Assembly (NCBI GenBank): GCA_032251145.1
Contig: JAVVER010000147.1
Coordinates: 1-6,997 of the forward strand
DNA length: 6,997 nt
Direction: 5' to 3'
Source: BRH-c54 sp032251145
GTDB taxonomy: Bacteria > Bacteroidota > Bacteroidia > Flavobacteriales_E > Vicingaceae
Position 1 is the first letter of the stretch, and every line of letters starts with the position of its first letter. The translations under genes were made by a program, and so were the position numbers. Under the pieces are notes generated by a model. That model ran no database searches. It worked only from the letters and a program-made list of their open reading frames with translations, and was not told the DNA's origin. Positions 1-6,980 of the stretch are shown in pieces.

Positions 1-110
1 CATCTAATTTATTAACAAACAATATGTTGAATACTTTTTAAGGGGTGACTAATTACTATTAAGACCAATATAATAATCTCTTTTTATTATCTGATATCTG
101 AAATTTATTT

Positions 111-530
111 TTATTCTTTGATTATGTTCCAGTTCTTTATTTTGTTACCTGAAACTAATCTCACATAATATATACCAGGGGCATAATTTGAAATGTTATC
201 ATTAAATGAAGTTGTATAATAGGTTTTGTTAATAAGTTCCCTTCCATAGACATCATATACAAATAAATGAAATACTTCTTCTTCTATATTTTCTTGTGTA
301 ATTTGTATAGCTAAATTTCCTTTGGTTGGATTTGGTAGTAGTTCGGCATTTAACTTAGCTGTTGTTTGCTCAACAGTATCTGTAACTGCTACATTTGGGT
401 TTGCTATCCTACATGCTAAACATAATTTACGTTGAACTCGATTTCCAGCATCATCATATACATATTCTACTTTCTGTGCAAATAAACTAAATGCAGTTAT
501 AGTAAATAATAAAATTAATAGTGTTTTCAT
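111..530 (-). CDS. Short T9SS-exported protein: signal peptide, one YD motif, type A sorting domain
   Basis: This 139-residue protein has a Sec signal peptide (1-18, cleavage expected at LFA-Q). It is followed at once by VEYVYDDAGNRVQRK (21-35), a single YD/RHS-type repeat motif, then a short linker with LCLAC (Cys37 and Cys40). Residues from about 60 to the end form a T9SS type A C-terminal sorting domain of the Por secretion tail family: LLPNPTKGNLAI at 64-75, VYDVYGREL at 91-99, and YAPGIYYVRLVSG near the end with a terminal IIKE. The protein should cross the inner membrane by Sec and the outer membrane by T9SS, with the sorting domain removed and the rest released or surface-attached. The mature part is only about 40 residues, so it may act as a small YD-bearing partner of the RHS protein or be a leftover of a larger one. 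The start is confirmed by the signal peptide. It is the last gene of the cluster here. Confidence 0.88.
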   Translation of the reverse strand: MKTLLILLFTITAFSLFAQKVEYVYDDAGNRVQRKLCLACRIANPNVAVTDTVEQTTAKLNAELLPNPTKGNLAIQITQENIEEEVFHLFVYDVYGRELINKTYYTTSFNDNISNYAPGIYYVRLVSGNKIKNWNIIKE

Positions 531-661
531 TTGTTTTTCATTTGGTTATTAATTTCTTTTGTTAACGCTATATTCATTCTTTCTGTTTCTTTTTTTCTAG
601 ATTGCTCTAAAAATCTATTTGTTTGTGCTTCAAGCGGACTAGTTGAGGTTGAAATTATAAT
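527..661 (-). pseudogene. Orphan 3' end of a gene, start missing, stop overlapping the next ATG
   Basis: On the minus strand an open stretch of 44 codons follows a TAA (662-664) and ends at TGA (527-529), which overlaps the ATG of the next gene as ATGA. The peptide looks like a real protein end: an STSTSPLEAQ stretch, then a highly charged helix (NRFLEQSRKKETER) finishing NNQMKNK. No ATG, GTG or TTG occurs before codon 29 (ATG at 575-577), and that start would leave only 16 residues. It is not in frame with the gene upstream. The best reading is the remnant of a gene once translationally coupled to the T9SS protein, cut by an event just behind the stop at 682. It could instead be a tiny 16-residue ORF or chance. 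I do not recognise the family. Confidence 0.45.
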
Positions 662-681
662 TTATTTTCTCTTTTTAATAA

Positions 682-1161
682 TTAAAAATTCATACTTAGC
701 CCAATACCATGTTGAGTTAATCCAACATTAAAATCAATCTTTCCTAAAGTGGTAGCATTTAAATTTTCATTGTATATGTTAACACCTTTTTTTGCGTGTT
801 TTGAATAAGCAGATGAAAAAGGAATGGAAGCAATAATTAATGCACCTCCTAAGCCAATTAATAGGGTGTTAGCTTCTCCTGTAGCCATTGCTTTACCTAA
901 TGAAAACCCTAACAAAAAACCACCAGGCAAACCAAATAGTTGAGACATATCACGATTTACCTTAGCTATTTGTATTTCTTTTGATGCATTCGGATTTGTT
1001 TTTGTAACAGCAATTAATTGATTCATAGACAATTTTTTGCCATTTTGTGTAAAAGATATTCCTAACCCTTTATTTATAACAATAGGATCAGATGATTTTT
1101 GTGCAAGAACGGTACTTAAACTAAATAATAAGCATGTAATGATTAATAGAAGTGTTTTCAT
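682..1161 (-). CDS. Small exported protein of unknown function with glycine-rich hydrophobic hairpin
   Basis: This 159-residue protein has a clear Sec signal peptide (residues 1-20, cleavage expected at VLA-Q). A conserved-looking patch follows at 32-50 (GLGISFTQNGKKLSMNQLI), then two glycine-rich hydrophobic segments at about 75-93 and 98-116 that could form a membrane hairpin. The end alternates like beta strands and closes with Phe159. From memory it resembles a recurrent uncharacterised family in Bacteroidota with a QNGKKL motif and a Gly-rich double hydrophobic segment; I know of no assigned role. It starts 8 bases after the stop of the lipoprotein gene, so the two are almost certainly one transcript. 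It could be a second immunity or accessory protein, or simply a passenger. The start is the only ATG that places the signal peptide correctly; the leader TTTAAAAT has no Shine-Dalgarno sequence. Confidence 0.85.
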   Translation of the reverse strand: MKTLLLIITCLLFSLSTVLAQKSSDPIVINKGLGISFTQNGKKLSMNQLIAVTKTNPNASKEIQIAKVNRDMSQLFGLPGGFLLGFSLGKAMATGEANTLLIGLGGALIIASIPFSSAYSKHAKKGVNIYNENLNATTLGKIDFNVGLTQHGIGLSMNF

Positions 1162-1169
1162 ATTTTAAA

Positions 1170-2462
1170 TTAATTAAAAGTACTATCTCTAAATATTGTT
1201 CTATGTGGCGATGGAATAAAGTTGTTGGTATCAATAGGTAATTGTCTTTCTATGTGCTTACTTTTGATATCGAATAATACTAACTTATAGTCAGCACCAT
1301 TTGCTTTGCTTACCCCTGCAACTAATTTTTCTTGGCCGTACATAAACTTAAAGTTATATATATCTAAAGAATCTGGGTAATGACCTAATGAAGGTGGAGT
1401 ATTATTAATAGAATCTATAAACAGACTAATGGTATTAACTTTGTAATCAAATTTAAAAATACCAGTCAAATTTTCTTTAAATACAACATAATTATCAGTT
1501 GGATGATTTGCGGAATTACTGATGTAAGGTTTTGTATTCTCTATTTCTTCTACCTCCTTTAACCCAAAATAATAGTTTCGACTAACGTTAATATTTATTT
1601 CTTTCAGTTCTCCTGTTGTTAAATTAACCACACCATTAAAATTTGATGAATAAGGTCTTCTATTCATAATTGTATAATTCGTTTTGATATAAGTGAAAGT
1701 ACTGTGTTTTTCCCATGGACTTTCCGAACCAAAAGAAATAAATAAATGGTTGCCATCGGGCATTAATATTATATCATATATCCAACTTGTTACGCAAATG
1801 CGGGTAATTCTTCTAAAGTTTTTTCCATTAACATCTATTGCAAATATATCTTGACACTCTGGATAAATACTCTCCACCTCATTCGTATCACTAAACAATG
1901 CTCCCCCCACAAAATAAATAGTACTATCGTTTAGGCTAAAGACGGCATTAGTAAGATAAATATTTTTATTTAATAACAACTTACAATCTAAGCCATTGGA
2001 ATTTACTGTATAAAAACTACCCCCGCCAAGTAAAGCCCCTCGTTTAAAAAGTATTGTTTTACCATTATGTGACACTACTGGATGAAAATCGCTATTTCCA
2101 TCTTCGGTTATTTGGATTAATTTCCCTGTATAAATATCCATACTACAAATAGATCTACCTTTTTCATTGTAATAAGAAAAATATACCTTATTATCTACTG
2201 ATACATCAAAAGTTTTAGGTGAAATAATATTGTTATGTATATGTAGTCTTTTTGCTGGAGCCCCAGCAGTAGTTATCCGTTCACGTAATGGCTGCCATGC
2301 TTCACCACACCCTAATAAAAGTAAGCTAAAAGAAAATACCCCTAACTTACCTATTAAAATATTTCTTAGAAAGAAAGTAGTTACAATTTGAATATTGCTA
2401 AAAGTATTTTTAAATTTATTGAACTGAAATTTAAGTAGATATGTTAATGTTGATTGTTTCAT
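1170..2462 (-). CDS. Putative lipoprotein with TolB-like (PD40) beta-propeller, candidate immunity partner of the RHS tip
   Basis: This 430-residue protein has a hydrophobic stretch ending in the lipobox LLLG-C, with Cys52 as the expected lipidation site. The N-region before it is unusually long (about 39 residues), but no alternative ATG, GTG or TTG lies between. The rest is all beta and repetitive, in the style of TolB/WD40-like PD40 propellers. The clearest blade is about 104-140 (MDIYTGKLIQITEDG, then FHPVVSHNGKTILF), with others near 150-185, 204-244, 275-330 and 391-410. Such propellers usually bind proteins or glycans; no catalytic motif is visible. It lies 74 bases behind the RHS stop, or 15 bases behind the displaced RHS stop, and 8 bases before the next gene, so co-transcription is likely. 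Position and surface anchoring make it the best immunity candidate against a membrane-attacking tip. That is inference only: an unrelated TolB-like lipoprotein is equally compatible with the sequence. Confidence 0.85.
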   Translation of the reverse strand: MKQSTLTYLLKFQFNKFKNTFSNIQIVTTFFLRNILIGKLGVFSFSLLLLGCGEAWQPLRERITTAGAPAKRLHIHNNIISPKTFDVSVDNKVYFSYYNEKGRSICSMDIYTGKLIQITEDGNSDFHPVVSHNGKTILFKRGALLGGGSFYTVNSNGLDCKLLLNKNIYLTNAVFSLNDSTIYFVGGALFSDTNEVESIYPECQDIFAIDVNGKNFRRITRICVTSWIYDIILMPDGNHLFISFGSESPWEKHSTFTYIKTNYTIMNRRPYSSNFNGVVNLTTGELKEININVSRNYYFGLKEVEEIENTKPYISNSANHPTDNYVVFKENLTGIFKFDYKVNTISLFIDSINNTPPSLGHYPDSLDIYNFKFMYGQEKLVAGVSKANGADYKLVLFDIKSKHIERQLPIDTNNFIPSPHRTIFRDSTFN

Positions 2463-2470
2463 TCTGTCCT
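2463..2470 (-). promoter_or_regulatory. Shine-Dalgarno-like AGGA upstream of the lipoprotein gene
   Basis: On the minus strand the bases before the ATG at 2462 read AGGACAGA, placing AGGA (2467-2470) four bases from the start. The other three genes of the window have only A/T-rich leaders, as is usual in Bacteroidota. The site supports this distant start even though it gives an unusually long N-terminus. Confidence 0.4.
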
Positions 2471-2477
2471 AAAAAAA

Positions 2478-2574
2478 TTAGTTACCATAAGGATTGTGGT
2501 TATATGAAAAAGGATAAATAGATTTAACCCCACTTGTTAAAATAAAACTTGTGCGGATAATTTGAGCACGAAAA
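2478..2574 (-). other. Probable displaced C-terminus of the RHS protein, one base out of frame
   Basis: After Phe1434 of the RHS protein the current frame gives VLKLSAQVLF and stops at 2537-2539. Adding one T to the TTTT run at 2571-2574 instead continues the reading for 30 more residues. They begin RAQIIRTSF and end YNHNPYGN, with a stop at 2478-2480, only 15 bases before the next start codon. The restored protein would have 1464 residues. The displaced frame has codons more typical of this gene (CGT GCT CAA ATT) than the current end (GTG CTC AAA TTA TCC). The third frame is closed at once. The frame now in use also stays open past its stop, but encodes an unlikely hydrophobic string. Either a real frameshift mutation or a homopolymer sequencing error would explain it. 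Confidence 0.55.
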
Positions 2575-3361
2575 TTACATCTCTAGTAAATCCCCCACCT
2601 CTAATTATTTCGGTCATACCTTGTATTAATTTAAAATCGGCAGAAGTAACATTTGTATTAAAAAACACACCTCTTGCACCATCAGTTCCTGCATTATAAT
2701 AGGCTAAGTCATGCTGAAAACCACCAAACAAACCATTTTCTTTACCATCCAAAGGTAGTAAGTCTATTCTATCTATACTAAGAAATTCTTTTGGAGATAT
2801 ATTAGAGGCACTATTACCTGCAAAATTTGCAGCGTCTGATTTTTTATTAAGAAATCTATTTAATCTTGTGTTGGATGTTTCGTCAAAAATTTGTTGAAGT
2901 TCTTGTTCTGTTTTACCACTCATAGGATTATTTTTTCTATCAATAGCCTTAATATTGTCTGCACGAGTAACTAAATCAGAAATATTCGCCAAGGCACCTA
3001 ATCCATAACCAAAATTTTGCCCAAAAGTATTATTTTTCTCTCCTAAATAACCAAAATCGTTGGTATTAAAATTATATGAACCAAAACCGTAACTTACTGA
3101 AACATTTGTTTCTCCATTACTAAGCATGTGCATACCTAGAGAATTACTAAAAGAACCAGCCACTATGGCACTGGTATTAGCAAAAGCACCTCCACCAGCA
3201 GCTATTCCTCCTCCCAATGCTCCTGCTATCCCTCCAATTATCCCGCCTCCCACAGTGTAACGAACAAGAGACCAACCCCTTGCTCCTTTGTTTGATCCAT
3301 ATTCTAATCCATAATATGCTCCTATTAAAAAACCTATTATAGCACCAACAAGTATCGGGTT
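2537..3361 (-). other. Variable C-terminal tip of the RHS protein, candidate phospholipase A2-like effector domain
   Basis: This covers residues 1171-1444, everything after the DPNGE that closes the RHS core. It starts with hydrophobic glycine-rich segments (about 1172-1190 and 1206-1228) that could insert in a membrane, then a GYGLGALANISD element (1288-1299) that I recall as recurrent in Bacteroidota RHS tips. Near the end lies GFQHDLAYYNAG (1384-1395), with ADFKL at 1411-1415. HDxxY followed about 20 residues later by AD matches the parvovirus-VP1-type phospholipase A2 pattern. His1387 and Asp1388 would be the catalytic and calcium-proximal pair, and Asp1412 the second acidic residue. The usual upstream GxG calcium loop and the cysteines of secreted PLA2s are not evident, so activity is uncertain. 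Confidence 0.55.
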
Positions 3362-6300
3362 TTCTCCATTAGGATCAATAAATTTAAGTGGATTGTTAAA
3401 TACATAGCTATAACGATTATATGCTTGTGTAGAAAAAGGAGATGCTACAAAATTATCAACAGATAACATTCTAGCTAAAACAGGGTCGTAAACTCTACCA
3501 TTCATATTGATTAATCCAAATTCAGGTAGATGCTCGTGTCCGGTATAACCCCTAGTTAACCAACTATAAGTTGATGAAATTCCACTTGTTGATGTCAATT
3601 GCCATGTTTGAGGGTCTCTATACCTACCCCAAGCATCGAAGCTTTGTTCAACTACAACATTTCCTATATCATCTGTTAATGTTAATATTGAACCTAATTG
3701 ATTTGTATAAGTATAATTTAATTCTCCAACACCATTTTTAATCACATAAATAGCTGTTAAACCATCTCCTCCAGCAATGTAATGGATTTCTGTTATATCA
3801 TTAGTAACTGCATCAACAATTTTTTCATAATTACCTAAGAAATATTTAGTATATTTTAAAGACCCATTACTTAATAACTGTGTTTTTCTTCGTTGCTGCC
3901 CTGTACCATATTTTATAAGAAGTTCATTGGTACCTTCAATTATAGAAGCAGGGCTGTTAAAAGGCGTATAAGTAATGTCTTGTTGTAGTGAGCTAATATC
4001 ATTATTAGGATTTGTAGCGGTAAGAACAGCATTAATCTTATTGTTATCATAAGTATAAACACCAGCATCAGTTTTAAAATCAATATTTCCATTGCTAATA
4101 TAGTTCATGTTTAATTGAACTATTCCATTTAATGTAGTTTTAGTAAGTCTGTTTAAATTATCATATTCAAACTCTTCTAGTAGCCCTTTTGTTATATTTT
4201 CTCTACTTAAGAGATTTCCGTTTTTAACATCAACAACAAAGCTTAAATCTAACACACTTGAATTAGATGCTAAAAAATGTAGAGGAAAGCCATATTCATC
4301 ATACTCTTTTGAAACAGTTAAACCATTACCAGTACTAAAGTTGGTATAATTGCTATACGCATCAGCATCAGTTCCCTGCCAAATAATAGTAGTTCCATTA
4401 GTTACTTTGTTCATATAACCGAACGGTGTATAAGTATTCTCAATAATATAGCCTGAGGGATAGGTAGTAGATATGATATTGTTAAAACCATCATATCCAT
4501 ATTTGGTAATGTAATCAACATTGTCAATTGTTTCTTTGATTTCAGTTGTTCTACCTAAATTATCATAAGTATATTCTTCACTATAATTATTCTCATTTTC
4601 AATCACACTAATTAATTGATTAATTCCATTGCCGCTAACCCCAAATACATAATCTGTTATTAAATTAGTAGTTATTTCTGTTTGTTTAATCATTCTACCT
4701 AATAAATCATATTCCATTTCATATTCATAAAGATTGGCATCTTTTTGATATATTAGTTCCCCGAGGACATTATATTCATAAATGATTTCTCCTGCATTTT
4801 TATCCATTAATTTGGTTTGATTGCCTTGGATATCATATTCCATAGAAGTGATGGAAATTCCACCTATATTAACTTCTTTTTGCAAACCAGAGCTATAGTA
4901 AGCATAATTTAGTGTTCCTCCATTATCAGATGCACTTATCATTTTTCCTGTTGCATCTATAACTTGTGTATATACAGTGAAATCTGGATTTGTAACTGTT
5001 ATTGATTCTTGATTTTGAGAATAACTATAATTATAATTAGTTGTACCAGCAGCATTTTGTGATGATATTATTTTGTTGTAAGAATTATAAGAATTAGTTG
5101 TAACAACTATGGGAATAGACCCTCCCAAATAGAATGGAGAAGTTTGAGTTTTTATGTTGCCTCTTTCATCATAACCTATTACCTGATAAATTTTTTGGCT
5201 AAAACCTTCTATTTCAGTTTGACGTTGTCTACCAAAACTATCAAACCATGTTTTAATAGTTGGTTTTCCTGGAGTGATGGTTTTTTCAGTGTAAATAGAA
5301 TTATCTACTGTTGTGGGACTTCCCATACCTCCATTACCTAAATCCCAATTTAATATTTTTTCAGTTTTTATATTATCTGGGGTTATTTGTGCTATTAATG
5401 TTCCAAATTCATCATATTCATATCTAGTTATCAATCCATCATAGCCTACAATTGATAACGGAAGCCCCCATTTAGGGTCGTAAATGGAAATACTTATTTG
5501 ATTTAATGGATTAGTTATTTTTTCAATGTACCTTCCTTTTGTGTCATAAACATAACTAGTAGTTCTTGGAGGAATTCCTGTCCCAGAAATCGTAGTGCTA
5601 ATTTGATTTCCCATTGTATTATATGTGTATGATGTATTAAGTTCTTTTGGAGAACCTGAATCATTAATTTTTTGAACTATTTTCCCTTGAGGGGTATATA
5701 AAAACTCCGTTGTTCTAACATAAGGAGACTCTCCTTGTCTAATGGTTGTTATGGTTGTTAATTCCAATTTAGATGGGAGCCAAGAACCATGTTGACCATA
5801 CGTATTAAAAATTTCAACTGTTTCAATATTCCCTTTGGTTATATAGCTGTTAGTGATGTTTCCGAAATTATCGTAAGTAAAAATGGAAGTTGTTGTGAAG
5901 TTGGTTAATAAATCGGTAGAAATAGATTTCTGCATAAATGGAAAAACTCTTTTGTTCCCAAGGTCTCTATAAACGTATTCAAATGTTATTTCGGATAAGG
6001 CTTGTCCACTACTTATTAATTCTGTCGATCTTTTAATGGCATTACTAATAAAAAAAGGTATATTTAATTTATACAATGTTGTAATTCGTAAATCACTCAC
6101 ATTGTTTTCAGAAACTATTTTTTCAAAGCCGAGAAACCCTTTCCCATTCTTATGCACTTTGGCACCTTGATAAGTATAGGTAGTAATATCATCTCCTCCT
6201 ATACCATTTGGTACTTTAACTTTAGAAACTACAGGTAGTGGTGATTGGACATCAACGACTGGGTGGTTGGCGTTAATTCCTTTTGTGTAAATACTATTAT

Positions 6301-6871
6301 TCGTTAAATAATCATAAGTAAATTCAGTTACATTATTAAATCCATCTGAAATACCTTCAAGTAGTTGCTCTTTTCCATTTTTTTCAAAATAAATAATAGT
6401 ATAAGCAGAACCACTTCCTCCACCAACACCAATTTTGTGGATGAGCATATCAGGTTTACCGTCTCCATTAAAATCTCCAAAATCAATCTCATCAAATTTA
6501 GTGTCGATTAAAATGCTTATGGGGTAAGATTTTGCTTCAAAATTTATTCCGTTGCTATAATAAATAAATATAGTTGTTGCTGAGCTTTTTTCTATTTCTA
6601 CAATATCACTTTTTCCATCACCATTCATGTCAACGACAAAGTGTGTAATTTCTTTATTATCGTTACTCATTGTAAGAGATGGACTTTGTAGAAAACTGCC
6701 TAAATTAAAATGACTAAGTTCTGCATTCAAACTACCTGTTGAAAGCCCCATGTCCCAATAAGGGTTTGTTGTTGGGTAATAGGTTATAACATCAGACTTG
6801 CCATCTCCATTAAAATCTCCATATAAGCTTTCAGATATTATTTGGTTTGGAGTTATTACTAGATTAGTCAT
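2537..6871 (-). CDS. RHS/YD-repeat polymorphic toxin-like protein with N-terminal VCBS repeats and a phospholipase A2-like tip
   Basis: This 1444-residue protein has the layout of a secreted RHS toxin, whose YD repeats form a hollow shell around a variable C-terminal effector. Three FG-GAP/VCBS calcium loops of the form DxNGDGKxD lie at residues 19-27, 81-89 and 133-141. A TcdB/SpvB-like middle region follows at about 170-260 (LLEGISDGFNNVTEFTYDY, then GKGFLGFEKI). YD repeats run from about 330 to 1080, for example YDTKGR at 442, YDERGN at 567, YDLLGR at 721 and YTYDNLGR at 767. The RHS core is at about 1100-1170, with YDPVLARMLS and a final DPNG at 1166-1169. The ATG at 6871 is the only plausible start: an in-frame TAA lies at 6923-6925 with no ATG, GTG or TTG between, and there is no Shine-Dalgarno site. 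There is no signal peptide, PAAR domain or T9SS sorting domain, so its export route is unclear. The protein seems 5'-truncated, and its last ten residues are probably out of frame. The family call is secure; the toxin role is inferred. Confidence 0.93.
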   Translation of the reverse strand: MTNLVITPNQIISESLYGDFNGDGKSDVITYYPTTNPYWDMGLSTGSLNAELSHFNLGSFLQSPSLTMSNDNKEITHFVVDMNGDGKSDIVEIEKSSATTIFIYYSNGINFEAKSYPISILIDTKFDEIDFGDFNGDGKPDMLIHKIGVGGGSGSAYTIIYFEKNGKEQLLEGISDGFNNVTEFTYDYLTNNSIYTKGINANHPVVDVQSPLPVVSKVKVPNGIGGDDITTYTYQGAKVHKNGKGFLGFEKIVSENNVSDLRITTLYKLNIPFFISNAIKRSTELISSGQALSEITFEYVYRDLGNKRVFPFMQKSISTDLLTNFTTTSIFTYDNFGNITNSYITKGNIETVEIFNTYGQHGSWLPSKLELTTITTIRQGESPYVRTTEFLYTPQGKIVQKINDSGSPKELNTSYTYNTMGNQISTTISGTGIPPRTTSYVYDTKGRYIEKITNPLNQISISIYDPKWGLPLSIVGYDGLITRYEYDEFGTLIAQITPDNIKTEKILNWDLGNGGMGSPTTVDNSIYTEKTITPGKPTIKTWFDSFGRQRQTEIEGFSQKIYQVIGYDERGNIKTQTSPFYLGGSIPIVVTTNSYNSYNKIISSQNAAGTTNYNYSYSQNQESITVTNPDFTVYTQVIDATGKMISASDNGGTLNYAYYSSGLQKEVNIGGISITSMEYDIQGNQTKLMDKNAGEIIYEYNVLGELIYQKDANLYEYEMEYDLLGRMIKQTEITTNLITDYVFGVSGNGINQLISVIENENNYSEEYTYDNLGRTTEIKETIDNVDYITKYGYDGFNNIISTTYPSGYIIENTYTPFGYMNKVTNGTTIIWQGTDADAYSNYTNFSTGNGLTVSKEYDEYGFPLHFLASNSSVLDLSFVVDVKNGNLLSRENITKGLLEEFEYDNLNRLTKTTLNGIVQLNMNYISNGNIDFKTDAGVYTYDNNKINAVLTATNPNNDISSLQQDITYTPFNSPASIIEGTNELLIKYGTGQQRRKTQLLSNGSLKYTKYFLGNYEKIVDAVTNDITEIHYIAGGDGLTAIYVIKNGVGELNYTYTNQLGSILTLTDDIGNVVVEQSFDAWGRYRDPQTWQLTSTSGISSTYSWLTRGYTGHEHLPEFGLINMNGRVYDPVLARMLSVDNFVASPFSTQAYNRYSYVFNNPLKFIDPNGENPILVGAIIGFLIGAYYGLEYGSNKGARGWSLVRYTVGGGIIGGIAGALGGGIAAGGGAFANTSAIVAGSFSNSLGMHMLSNGETNVSVSYGFGSYNFNTNDFGYLGEKNNTFGQNFGYGLGALANISDLVTRADNIKAIDRKNNPMSGKTEQELQQIFDETSNTRLNRFLNKKSDAANFAGNSASNISPKEFLSIDRIDLLPLDGKENGLFGGFQHDLAYYNAGTDGARGVFFNTNVTSADFKLIQGMTEIIRGGGFTRDVIFVLKLSAQVLF

Positions 6872-6930
6872 AAACTTATTTACTTGTTGGTTAAATACAA
6901 TGAAGTTGTTTAAAGTCCTTTGTTAATAAA

Positions 6931-6980
6931 ACACCAATAGTGCAATATATTGATTTTAAATAAATTAATACTATTGGTGT
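6931..6980 (-). terminator. Hairpin with a perfect 11-bp stem, probable terminator of an upstream gene outside the window
   Basis: The arms ACACCAATAGT (6931-6941) and ACTATTGGTGT (6970-6980) are perfect inverted repeats around a 28-base AT-rich loop. On the minus strand the second arm is followed by TTTATT, a short T-tract, so transcripts arriving from the right could end here, just before the RHS gene. On the plus strand the hairpin is followed by eight A residues, which excludes termination in that direction. The loop is long and the T-tract broken, so this could instead be a protein-binding inverted repeat controlling the RHS gene. Confidence 0.45.

Noticed and set aside
1..3. CAT at the window edge as the start codon (ATG, minus strand) of a next gene
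   Set aside because: No coding sequence beyond it can be seen, so it cannot be supported.
9..19. TTATTAACAAA near the left edge, repeated in inverted orientation near 6920-6930, as cassette or element ends
   Set aside because: It is a short AT-rich match with no target-site duplication, transposase or longer homology, so chance is a sufficient explanation.
70..90. ATAATAA/TTATTAT inverted repeat as a terminator behind the T9SS gene
   Set aside because: The 7-bp stem is all A/T and no T-tract follows on the minus strand, so it would not terminate well; such repeats are expected by chance in DNA this AT-rich.
672..690. Palindromic TTTTTAAT/ATTAAAAA at the stop of the small exported gene
   Set aside because: It consists only of A/T, has almost no loop, and overlaps the stop codon; not a convincing terminator.
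531..731. Plus-strand 66-residue ORF
   Set aside because: It lies opposite the orphan gene end and the 3' end of the small exported gene. Its product is a hydrophobic low-complexity string, typical of an antisense shadow.
521..1161. Shared 5' ends (ATGAAAACACT) of the two small exported genes as a sign of duplication
   Set aside because: The match is short and lies in a common MKTLL signal-peptide start; the mature proteins share nothing.
5144..5341. Plus-strand 65-residue ORF
   Set aside because: It is fully inside the RHS gene on the opposite strand, with no motif or ribosome binding site; an antisense shadow.
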